Below, one piece after another: positions 7,431-14,432 of a stretch of 15,947 nucleotides of DNA (position 1 is its first letter; the number at the start of each line of letters is the position of its first letter). Below the pieces are notes generated by a model that saw only the letters and a program-made list of their open reading frames with translations, was not told the DNA's origin and ran no database searches. The stretch is taken from positions 1-15,947 of the forward strand of contig JAKSTE010000009.1 of assembly GCA_024402735.1 (NCBI GenBank), read 5' to 3'. Origin of the DNA: Alphaproteobacteria bacterium (GTDB taxonomy: Bacteria; Pseudomonadota; Alphaproteobacteria; Rs-D84). Made by a program: the position numbers and the translations under genes.

Positions 7431-7444
7431 AAATTTATTATAAT
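7416..7444 (+). promoter_or_regulatory. Leaderless promoter of the M23 gene (one half of a bidirectional promoter)
   Basis: TTGATT (7416-7421), 17 bases, TATAAT (7439-7444), then 7 bases to the ATG at 7452. With the usual 6-8 base distance from -10 to start site, transcription begins at or one base before the A of the ATG, which fits the absence of a Shine-Dalgarno sequence. The -10 is half of the palindrome ATTATAAT (7437-7444) shared with prmC. Confidence 0.65.
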
Positions 7445-7465
7445 CGAACCCATGTCAAAAGTAAA
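7437..7465 (-). promoter_or_regulatory. Leaderless promoter of prmC (other half of the bidirectional promoter)
   Basis: On the minus strand TTTACT (7460-7465), 17 bases, TATAAT (7437-7442), then 6 bases to the ATG at 7430. The same -35/N17/-10 arrangement (TTTACT-N17-TATAAT) recurs at the promoter of the OmpA-family gene at 12674-12702, which supports it as genuine. Its -35 lies inside the M23 coding sequence. Confidence 0.65.
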
Positions 7466-8768
7466 ATTTATTGTAGAAAAAATAAAATCAAAGTTTGCTA
7501 ATGTGAACGTGATTAAGAAAGCAGTGTTATGGTTGGCGGCAATATTAAGTGTTGTAGCTATATGCTGTTTGTTGTTTTGTAAACCTTTTCAAAAAGTGGT
7601 GTTTAACCCGGAATCTCACTTGGTTGTTGAAGTACAGAAGGGTGACACTTTGTCCAAGCTATTAGGTGAACAAGGTTTTTCTTCTAAAGAAATAGATGTT
7701 ATAGCTAAGACGTTGAAGAAAAGTGCTAATTTTTCAACTTTACGTCCAGGTACAAACAAGTTTGATTTTGTAAGACCTTCAGAAAATGATCCTGTTTCTA
7801 AAATAATAATTGTTAACGGTCCTTGGAATAGGGTGGAATTAAGTTGTGGAGAAGAGGTCGGTGTTTGGAATTGTGAACAAGTAGAAATAGAAAGAGATGT
7901 TCGTGTTGTTTACAAATCAGGAGAAATCCTTGAAGGAGATAGCTTTTACTTAGCTGGCCAGCGTGCTGGTATTCCGGACGGTATCTTGATAGATGTTTAC
8001 GATTTATTAGCTTTTGAAATGGACTTTGAAAGAGATATTAGAGCAGGTCAAAGATTTAGTGTTTTATATGAAGAAAACTATGCTTCTGAAAAGAAGGTTG
8101 ATAATGGACATGTTATAGCAGTGTCTTTTGAGGCTTTGAGAGGTACTGTAAAAATGTATCGTTTTAAGAAAGCAGACGGACAGATTGGTTATTATGATGA
8201 ATCTGGTAACGGTGCTATTAAATCTTTAAAACGTACACCTATCAATAATGCAAAGATTACATCTAGTTTCTCTTATCGTCGTAAACATCCTGTGTTAGGT
8301 TTTACACGTGCTCATAAAGGTGTTGATTTTAGAGCTTCTACAGGAACTCCTATTCCTGCAGCTGGTGCAGGTCGTGTGATTGCTCGTGGCTATAATAGAG
8401 GACATGGTAATTTTGTAAAAATCCGTCATAACGGCAGTTATGAAACTTTATATGGTCATATGTCTCGTTTTGTAAAGAATGTTAGAGTTGGTACAACTGT
8501 TAAACAAGGACAGACTATTGGTTATGTTGGTTCTACCGGTTTGTCTACAGGACCACATTTACATTATGAAATAATTAAAGATGGTAAGCATGTAAATCCT
8601 ATGACTGTTAAATTACCTGCTATTAATAATTTAGGTGCAGCAGATAAAAAAGTATTTTTAGAACGTCGTGCTTATCTTGATTCTGTAATCAGTGATTTAG
8701 AAGCTCATCCAGATAAGATTATGAGATTGGTTGATGGTGTTCCTAATCCACAAGATAAAACCAAATAA
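7452..8768 (+). CDS. Membrane-anchored M23 family peptidoglycan endopeptidase (MepM-like)
   Basis: A 438-residue envelope enzyme of the zinc endopeptidase family that cuts cross-links in peptidoglycan during cell growth. One N-terminal membrane helix (about 23-43) anchors it. Next comes an OapA/LysM-like segment starting VVEVQKGDTLSKLL (58-71). The LytM-type catalytic domain lies at about 270-385, with zinc ligands His288 and Asp292 (AHKGVDF) and His371 (GPHLHYE). The further catalytic histidines His336 (YGHMS) and His369 are present, so it should be active rather than an activator such as EnvC. About 50 further charged residues follow the domain. It is predicted to be translated from a leaderless mRNA. 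The 64-residue ORF follows after 12 bases. Confidence 0.94.
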   Translation: MSKVKFIVEKIKSKFANVNVIKKAVLWLAAILSVVAICCLLFCKPFQKVVFNPESHLVVEVQKGDTLSKLLGEQGFSSKEIDVIAKTLKKSANFSTLRPGTNKFDFVRPSENDPVSKIIIVNGPWNRVELSCGEEVGVWNCEQVEIERDVRVVYKSGEILEGDSFYLAGQRAGIPDGILIDVYDLLAFEMDFERDIRAGQRFSVLYEENYASEKKVDNGHVIAVSFEALRGTVKMYRFKKADGQIGYYDESGNGAIKSLKRTPINNAKITSSFSYRRKHPVLGFTRAHKGVDFRASTGTPIPAAGAGRVIARGYNRGHGNFVKIRHNGSYETLYGHMSRFVKNVRVGTTVKQGQTIGYVGSTGLSTGPHLHYEIIKDGKHVNPMTVKLPAINNLGAADKKVFLERRAYLDSVISDLEAHPDKIMRLVDGVPNPQDKTK

Positions 8769-8780
8769 AGGAAAAAACAT

Positions 8781-8975
8781 ATGAATGATGTACATCCATT
8801 TTTTTATGCAAGATTTGAATTATCTCGTAATAAGAAAAGAGTAACAAAGCGAACAGGTATGATTACAGATCCAGATTTAATAAAGAAAATGGAAGAAATC
8901 ATACAAGAACAAAAAAATTTAAATGAAAAGAAACGTGCTGCAGCTATTGATTTGCAGAAACAAAAGGTAAGATAA
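8781..8975 (+). CDS. Small basic protein, unknown function
   Basis: A 64-residue, lysine-rich protein I do not recognise. It starts 12 bases after the M23 gene behind a good AAAGGA site, so it is probably cotranscribed, and a terminator follows directly. Residues 33-62 are predicted helical and rich in K, E and Q, consistent with a short coiled coil. There is no signal peptide or membrane segment. The RBS, position and terminator make it a credible gene, but nothing shows what it does. Confidence 0.75.
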   Translation: MNDVHPFFYARFELSRNKKRVTKRTGMITDPDLIKKMEEIIQEQKNLNEKKRAAAIDLQKQKVR

Positions 8976-9001
8976 AAAAACACCCAAATATGGGTGTTTT
9001 T
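8976..9001. terminator. Bidirectional intrinsic terminator
   Basis: The stem AAACACCCA (8978-8986) pairs perfectly with TGGGTGTTT (8991-8999) around the loop AATA. Adjacent A and T runs extend the stem to about 11 pairs and supply a U tract on each strand. It ends the M23 unit on the plus strand and the lptC-lptB-eno unit on the minus strand. Confidence 0.9.
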
Positions 9002-9010
9002 CTTAAATGA

Positions 9011-9222
9011 TTATTTCTTCTTAGAAGAAGATACAAATAACGCGTATATCCAACCTATAATAGTCCATCCGAATAACCAAGAACCACATCTTGTTCTTAG
9101 CGCATCGTATTTAGACTTACCTGTTAATCCTGCTAAATATGCTGGTGCAAAGAATATTGCTAATAGCAATAGTATTGCTACAACATATTTGAGGTATAAC
9201 AAAACATTTATTCCGTATATCA

Positions 9223-9223
<1 letters not shown>
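9011..9223 (-). CDS. Small two-helix membrane protein, superinfection-immunity-like
   Basis: A 70-residue protein with two predicted membrane helices (about 8-30 and 48-64) and a KKK tail. The second helix, GWTIIGWIYALFVS, closely resembles the GWTxIGWxxAL core of the superinfection immunity family (PF14373, named after phage T4 Imm). The first helix ends in FAPAYLAG, matching the family's FLPTxxA segment. Its ATG overlaps the enolase stop in the arrangement TAATG, so translation is coupled to enolase. Chromosomal members are common and mostly uncharacterised, so an immunity role should not be assumed. The shared terminator at 8976-9001 follows. The family assignment is from memory of the motif. 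Confidence 0.8.
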
Positions 9224-10503
<1,280 letters not shown>

Positions 10504-10531
10504 TTAAATATGTGTAAGTGTTTGCTGTGGT

Positions 10532-11266
10532 TTATTTCATATAAAAATCTTTACCAAGGTATACCTTCTTTACCATATCATCTTTTATGATTTCTGAAGC
10601 TGTACCATGTTTTAAGATTTTGCCATCATATAGAACGTAACTACGATCTGTAATGCCTAATGTTTCACGAACGTTATGGTCTGTGATAATAACGCCTAAA
10701 CCACGATTTTTTAATTGTGATACCAATGAACGTATTTCATTAACTGCTATAGGATCAATTCCTGCAAAAGGTTCGTCTAATAAAATAAATTTAGGATCAT
10801 TTGCTAAAGCTCTAGCTATTTCTACACGACGTCTTTCTCCACCAGACAAAGATGTTGCTGGGCTTTTTCTTAAGAATGTTATAGAGAATTCATCCAATAG
10901 AGCATCTAATTTTGCATAGCGTTTGTCGCGATTTGGTTCTACAACCTCTAAAATAGCCATAATATTATCTTCAACAGATAGTCCACGAAACACACTGTTT
11001 TCTTGAGGAAGATATCCGATATGTAATCTAGATCTCTGATAAAAAGGTAAGTGTGTAATATCTTGAGAATTTAAAAATATATGACCACTAGTTGCTGCTA
11101 ATTGTCCTGTTATGCAATAGAAGGCTGTTGTTTTTCCGGCACCATTTGGTCCTAATAAACCAACAGATTCTCCTTGGTGAGCTTCCATTGATATGTCGCG
11201 TAATATAACGCGCTTGCCATAAGATTTTGATAAATGTTCTATTTTTAAAACGGATTGCTTTATCAT
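10532..11266 (-). CDS. lptB: LPS export ABC transporter ATPase LptB
   Basis: The cytoplasmic ATPase that powers extraction of lipopolysaccharide from the inner membrane by LptFG and its passage along LptC and LptA to the outer membrane. The 244-residue protein has Walker A GPNGAGKTT (39-47), the Q-loop in GYLPQENSVFRGLSVEDN, the signature LSGGERRR (140-147), Walker B ILLDE (161-165) and the switch His197 in ITDHNVRETL. The last two motif blocks are typical of LptB rather than other ABC ATPases. Its ATG overlaps the lptC stop by 4 bases (ATGA), so the two are translationally coupled. No lptA lies between them, as it commonly does. Confidence 0.97.
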   Translation of the reverse strand: MIKQSVLKIEHLSKSYGKRVILRDISMEAHQGESVGLLGPNGAGKTTAFYCITGQLAATSGHIFLNSQDITHLPFYQRSRLHIGYLPQENSVFRGLSVEDNIMAILEVVEPNRDKRYAKLDALLDEFSITFLRKSPATSLSGGERRRVEIARALANDPKFILLDEPFAGIDPIAVNEIRSLVSQLKNRGLGVIITDHNVRETLGITDRSYVLYDGKILKHGTASEIIKDDMVKKVYLGKDFYMK

Positions 11267-11742
11267 AATTGTACCACCAATTCATCTGTTATCATTTTAT
11301 CACCATTACTGGAGTCTACATGAACATCTCCAATTAGGGTGATTGTTTTGTTTATACGATCAAATTCGCCTTTTTGTGACTTTACGTTATCGGTAACTTT
11401 TTGATTTTCTCTAACATGGGTTATTTTACCAGAAACTTTTGTTAGAAAAATAATATCTGGTTTTTGATATTCTTGACGTCCAGCATCAGCTTTTATTTTG
11501 AAAGGGTTACCATCCTTGTCTATGCCAGAAAATGTTGCATTAGTCATTTTAAACTGGTTAGTAACAACGTCTTGCATGTTGATAGTTGGAATAGGTGTCC
11601 ACATAATTTGTTTAGTAAACAAAGCACCTGCAGCCAATGCTGCCAACATCATAACGCCCCAGCCAGTAAATAAAAACTGTAGTAGTCTGGTTAGACGTTT
11701 ATGTTTAGAAAAAATTATAAAAGTACGTTGTTCTCTTTTCAC
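11263..11742 (-). CDS. lptC: LPS export protein LptC, GTG start
   Basis: The bitopic membrane protein that links the LptB2FG transporter to the periplasmic LPS bridge. With the start proposed here it has 159 residues: a basic N-terminus, one membrane helix (about 22-42) and a periplasmic beta-jellyroll. The pattern FKMTNATFSGIDKDGNPFKI, then GEFDRINKTITLIGDV and ITDELVVQL fits the family. The frame is open back to a TTG at 11778, but that TTG is part of a good -35 box. GTG at 11742 lies 7 bases after the matching -10, so I prefer it as a leaderless start. No other start before the membrane helix is attractive. LptC proteins vary greatly in sequence, so assignment rests also on the overlap with lptB. 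Confidence 0.85.
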   Translation of the reverse strand: MKREQRTFIIFSKHKRLTRLLQFLFTGWGVMMLAALAAGALFTKQIMWTPIPTINMQDVVTNQFKMTNATFSGIDKDGNPFKIKADAGRQEYQKPDIIFLTKVSGKITHVRENQKVTDNVKSQKGEFDRINKTITLIGDVHVDSSNGDKMITDELVVQL

Positions 11743-11749
11743 AAAAGGT

Positions 11750-11778
11750 ATTTTAACGTTTTGATAATAAAAATGCAA
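11750..11778 (-). promoter_or_regulatory. Promoter of the lptC-lptB-eno operon, predicted leaderless
   Basis: On the minus strand TTGCAT (11773-11778), 17 bases, TAAAAT (11750-11755), then 7 bases to the GTG at 11742. No Shine-Dalgarno sequence precedes that GTG. The geometry equals that of the prmC and M23 promoters. It lies back to back with the promoter of the gene at 11830. Confidence 0.5.
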
Positions 11779-11785
11779 TTTTATA

Positions 11786-11814
11786 TTTATATAATATTTT
11801 TTTTATGATATAAT
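11786..11814 (+). promoter_or_regulatory. Promoter of the secreted six-cysteine protein gene
   Basis: A perfect TATAAT (11809-11814) follows a weak -35, TTTATA (11786-11791), after 17 bases. The start site would be about 8 bases before the ATG at 11830, leaving a very short, purine-rich leader (GAGAAAGAGAGA spans this point) with no clear Shine-Dalgarno match. Confidence 0.5.
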
Positions 11815-11829
11815 ATCGAGAAAGAGAGA

Positions 11830-12642
11830 ATGAAAAAATCGTTATTATTTTTTATTGTAACGTTGTTTGTTATGCCAAGCGTGAGCTTTGGCGCGGTTAC
11901 TATTAAGAAACAGAGTTCTGTTGCAGTTAAACCTGTAGAAAAAGTAGAATCTGCTACAAGTTTGTTGCCCAATGTATTAGGTTTAATTCAAAATGTTAAA
12001 ACTTTAAATGCAAAGCAACAGCAATTAACTGCTGAATGTGCCCCAACAAGTGAAGAAATAAAAACTGTAAACGAACTTGTTAAAGAATGGGCTAAAATGG
12101 GAACTGTTTCTGCTGATGATGCTGCACGTGGGTTAGGAAATAAATGTCCTAACGGAAGCTGTTATCAAACAGAAGTTGATATTTTAGGAATAGATGATTT
12201 TAACACAGATCCTTCTTTTGATTGGTATGCAAGTGAAAGTGAAAAAAATATGATTTGGTATGGTTATCCAAAAGCTAGTACCGCTAAAGTTTGTGAAAAT
12301 GGATCTAAAAATTGTAAATATGTTTCTAACATATACGATATATTTGCTTTGATGGATTTCGATACAGAAGATTATACAAAAACAGAGTTATCAAAAGTTA
12401 ATAAATTGATAGAAAAATCAGAAAAGTGTGCACCAGAAAAGTTAGCTGCTGCAAAGAGAGAATTGTATGGTGGTTTCTTAACACAAGCTATTGGTGGAAT
12501 AGGCCAGAAAACAAATACTGGTTCTGTTTTGGAACAAGTTTCTTCTGTGGCTGGTTCTATGGGTGGCGGTAATGCTTTGGGTGGAATAACGAGCATAATT
12601 CCTTCGTTGGGACAGATGGCAATACAAGGTTTAGATAAATAA
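11830..12642 (+). CDS. Secreted protein with six cysteines and glycine-rich tail, unknown function
   Basis: A 270-residue protein I do not recognise. A signal peptide is clear: MKKS, a hydrophobic stretch to about residue 18, and a likely cut near VSFGA (20-22). The mature part contains exactly six cysteines (70, 106, 111, 155, 162, 200), which fits three disulfides in the periplasm or outside the cell. Cys70 and Cys200 share the context C-A-P. Cys106 and Cys111 lie in KCPNGSCY, and Cys155 and Cys162 in VCENGSKNCKY, so two short cysteine-bounded loops resemble each other. Residues 213-268 are rich in Gly, Ser and Ala, like a flexible or membrane-associating tail. It diverges from lptC and precedes the OmpA-family lipoprotein, which fits an envelope role, but no function is assigned. 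Confidence 0.85.
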   Translation: MKKSLLFFIVTLFVMPSVSFGAVTIKKQSSVAVKPVEKVESATSLLPNVLGLIQNVKTLNAKQQQLTAECAPTSEEIKTVNELVKEWAKMGTVSADDAARGLGNKCPNGSCYQTEVDILGIDDFNTDPSFDWYASESEKNMIWYGYPKASTAKVCENGSKNCKYVSNIYDIFALMDFDTEDYTKTELSKVNKLIEKSEKCAPEKLAAAKRELYGGFLTQAIGGIGQKTNTGSVLEQVSSVAGSMGGGNALGGITSIIPSLGQMAIQGLDK

Positions 12643-12656
12643 TAAATTTTATCTAA
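12631..12656 (+). terminator. Possible weak terminator after the six-cysteine protein gene
   Basis: TTAGATAAA (12631-12639) pairs perfectly with TTTATCTAA (12648-12656), with an 8-base loop. The stem covers the last codons and stop of the gene, and a T-rich stretch (TATTCTTCTTTTTCC) follows. Only one pair is G-C, so the hairpin is weak. Confidence 0.35.
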
Positions 12657-12673
12657 TATTCTTCTTTTTCCTC

Positions 12674-12702
12674 TTTACTAAAATGTTAAAAATCATTATA
12701 AT
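12674..12702 (+). promoter_or_regulatory. Promoter of the OmpA-family lipoprotein gene
   Basis: TTTACT (12674-12679), 17 bases, TATAAT (12697-12702). Transcription would begin near 12709, giving a leader of about 27 bases that contains the strong AAGGAAGG ribosome-binding site just before the ATG at 12736. The hexamers and spacing equal those of the prmC promoter. Confidence 0.65.
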
Positions 12703-12735
12703 TATTAACAATAATTTATAAGGAAGGGGTTTTTT

Positions 12736-14118
12736 ATGAAAATTAATAATTCTGTATCGATATTGACCGTACTTGCTGCCCTTGGTTTAGCTGGTTGTGC
12801 GGGAACTTATACAGACAATGTTGAAGTTACAGAAGAAGCAACACCTACAGTTGATTTTATAGAACAAATAGACGTTCATTCTTCTAAATATAAAGATTCT
12901 TTCCTACATCAATTAGCTATGAACTATAGGTCTTATGCTATCTACAATGCACAAGAAAGTGGTTTCTCTGATATTGGAGAATTGTTCGCACAAAAAGCTG
13001 TCACAGCTTTTTCTGGTGAAGTGCCTTATCCAGAGAATTTAGATGATTGGGAAATTCAAGATGAAGATGTAAGTTTTGCTATTTATACAGCATATAATCA
13101 GTTGATGGATGCTTTGCAGAATGATGCATCTGCCACACAACCAATTTTAAGTGCAGAGGCACAAGCAAAGTTTGATTGTTGGATTTCTGCAGCAGCAAGT
13201 GGTCAAGAAGAAACAGCCGAAGAATGTGAAGGTCGTTTTAAGGAAACTATGGCAACTTTAGCTGATTGTGGTAAAGGGGAAGTGCCTGTACGTGTTAAAT
13301 CAGAAACAATTCCTGCTAAGACAGAAACTTATTATCCAGAAACACGTCGTTTAACTGCTACTTATAACGTTCCTCGTGGTAGAGAAGGTATTATCATAGT
13401 TAACAATATTACAGTTCCTGCACAACAACCTGTTGTGGTAAAAGAAGAAACAAAAGCTCCTGCTCTTGGAGAAGAATATGTTTCTCGTGCAGAATTTATA
13501 AATATGATGGTTGCTATGAGAGCTGAATTAGCTGATATAAATAATAAATTAAACAATATGCCAGCTCCTGCTAAAGAAGAGAGAACAATCATTAAGGTTC
13601 AACAATTACCTTTGGAACCACAACAACATATTATGGAAGAAATATTCGAAATCAGATTTGATTTTGATAAATCAAATATAAAACCAGAATATGAAGAGAT
13701 TATTCGTAAATTGGCAACAACAACACAAGCAAATAAGAATATAAAAGTTTCTGTTGTTGGTCATACTGATACTGCTGGTTCTAATGCTTATAACTATGCT
13801 TTGGGTGGACGTAGAGCTGAAGCTGTACGTAAGAAGTTGATATCTTATGGTATTCCTTCTAGTCAGATAGTAGCTGTTTCTGCTGGAGAAGAAGATTTAA
13901 AAGTTTTAACTCCAGATAATACACCAAATGCAGAAAATCGTAGAGTTCGTGTAGTAAAAGAAGTTCATTACACGGAACCTGCTGCAAAACCAGCACCAAT
14001 TATTGTTGAACAATATGAAGCAACAGATGATTGTACTGATTGTGAAGAGGTTGTAACAGAAGAATCTGTAGTAGAAGAGGCTGTTACAGAGACTCCAGAA
14101 ATGGAAGAAGAAAAATAA
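12736..14118 (+). CDS. OmpA-family peptidoglycan-binding outer-membrane lipoprotein
   Basis: A 460-residue lipoprotein expected to tie the outer membrane to peptidoglycan. The lipobox LAGC places the lipidated cysteine at 21. Residues 40-180 form a helical domain ending in AQAKFDCWISAA and a later Cys164 and Cys178, a pattern I know from alphaproteobacterial OmpA-like proteins. Residues 181-240 are Pro- and Thr-rich, and 245-275 look like a short coiled coil. The OmpA domain (about 302-409) keeps the diaminopimelate-binding features: GHTDTAGSN (Asp345) and GGRRAEAVRKKL (Arg359/360), then ENRRVRV. Unusually, a 50-residue acidic tail follows, containing CTDC (433-436). It is much larger than Pal (about 170 residues) and no tol genes are near, so I do not call it Pal. 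It has its own promoter. Confidence 0.92.
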   Translation: MKINNSVSILTVLAALGLAGCAGTYTDNVEVTEEATPTVDFIEQIDVHSSKYKDSFLHQLAMNYRSYAIYNAQESGFSDIGELFAQKAVTAFSGEVPYPENLDDWEIQDEDVSFAIYTAYNQLMDALQNDASATQPILSAEAQAKFDCWISAAASGQEETAEECEGRFKETMATLADCGKGEVPVRVKSETIPAKTETYYPETRRLTATYNVPRGREGIIIVNNITVPAQQPVVVKEETKAPALGEEYVSRAEFINMMVAMRAELADINNKLNNMPAPAKEERTIIKVQQLPLEPQQHIMEEIFEIRFDFDKSNIKPEYEEIIRKLATTTQANKNIKVSVVGHTDTAGSNAYNYALGGRRAEAVRKKLISYGIPSSQIVAVSAGEEDLKVLTPDNTPNAENRRVRVVKEVHYTEPAAKPAPIIVEQYEATDDCTDCEEVVTEESVVEEAVTETPEMEEEK

Positions 14119-14131
14119 TTGACAAATATAC

Positions 14132-14159
14132 TTGACAAAATATTTTGTTATAGTATATT
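14132..14159 (+). promoter_or_regulatory. Promoter of the 36-codon ORF
   Basis: A consensus TTGACA (14132-14137), 16 bases, TATATT (14154-14159). The start site would be near 14166, about 30 bases before the ATG at 14196. A second TTGACA occurs 13 bases upstream (14119-14124) but has no matching -10. A 14-base palindrome overlaps the -35 and spacer. Confidence 0.65.
14135..14148. promoter_or_regulatory. Palindromic operator-like site over the -35 of the 36-codon ORF
   Basis: ACAAAATATTTTGT is a perfect 14-base palindrome that starts inside TTGACA and fills the first part of the spacer. Such a position would let a dimeric repressor block the polymerase. A shorter relative, ACAATATTGT, lies at the same position in the promoter of the last ORF. 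AT-rich sequence makes chance palindromes more likely, hence the moderate confidence. Confidence 0.45.
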
Positions 14160-14195
14160 GTTCGTGTGTCAGAGAGATTACAAAAAGGTAAAGTA

Positions 14196-14306
14196 ATGAC
14201 GACTAAAACTGATTCTTTTAAAAAAGCTAAAAAGAATACGGTTAGTATTATTGCAAAAGAGCTAGCAAAACGTGGTGTTTTGTCTAATTCTGAGCAAACA
14301 AAATAG
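14196..14306 (+). CDS. Small basic ORF, 36 codons, upstream of rho
   Basis: An open frame of 36 codons ending in TAG. It encodes a lysine-rich peptide (8 Lys) beginning MTTKTDSFKK and containing AKELAKRGVLSN. An AAGG site lies a good distance before the ATG, and a consensus promoter with a palindrome lies upstream. These signals, rather than any homology I recognise, support it as a gene. It precedes rho, where E. coli has the rhoL leader ORF, but the sequence does not resemble RhoL and rho here has its own promoter. Its core LAKRGVLSN loosely resembles LRRNGVINN in the ORF at 15807. It could also be the visible part of a small RNA. Confidence 0.55.
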   Translation: MTTKTDSFKKAKKNTVSIIAKELAKRGVLSNSEQTK

Positions 14307-14328
14307 TTTTTCTTATATCTAGAGCTTA

Positions 14329-14345
14329 CGGTTGGTTAACAACCG
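14329..14345. other. Hairpin between the 36-codon ORF and rho
   Basis: CGGTTG (14329-14334) pairs with CAACCG (14340-14345) around GTTAA, and flanking AGC/GCT could extend the stem past an internal loop. It lacks a U tract, so it is not a classical intrinsic terminator. It could be the 3' structure of the small transcript or a stop aided by Rho. Confidence 0.45.
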
Positions 14346-14352
14346 ATTGGGC

Positions 14353-14380
14353 TTGACACAATAGCTACTTCTGCTATAAT
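14353..14380 (+). promoter_or_regulatory. Strong promoter of rho
   Basis: Consensus TTGACA (14353-14358), 16 bases, and a perfect extended -10, TGCTATAAT (14372-14380). The start site would be near 14387, giving a leader of about 46 bases to the ATG at 14433. It is the best-matching promoter in the window. Confidence 0.8.
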
Positions 14381-14394
14381 TATTTGTAACTAAA

Positions 14395-14412
14395 CGACAG
14401 AATTCTCTGTTG
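14395..14412 (+). promoter_or_regulatory. Hairpin in the rho 5' leader
   Basis: CGACAGA (14395-14401) pairs with TCTGTTG (14406-14412), including one G-T pair, around the loop ATTC. It begins about 8 bases after the predicted transcription start and ends about 8 bases before the AAAAGG ribosome-binding site. It could influence mRNA stability or rho autoregulation. That role is inference. Confidence 0.4.
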
Positions 14413-14432
14413 TATTTCCAAAAGGTTTTTTT

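Noticed and set aside
7453..7458. Minus-strand TTGACA as the -35 of prmC
   Set aside because: It lies only 10 bases from the TATAAT; TTTACT at 7460-7465 has the proper 17-base spacing.
12736..14118. Calling the OmpA-family lipoprotein Pal
   Set aside because: It is over twice the size of Pal, has an extra N-terminal domain and acidic tail, and no tolB or ybgF lies beside it.
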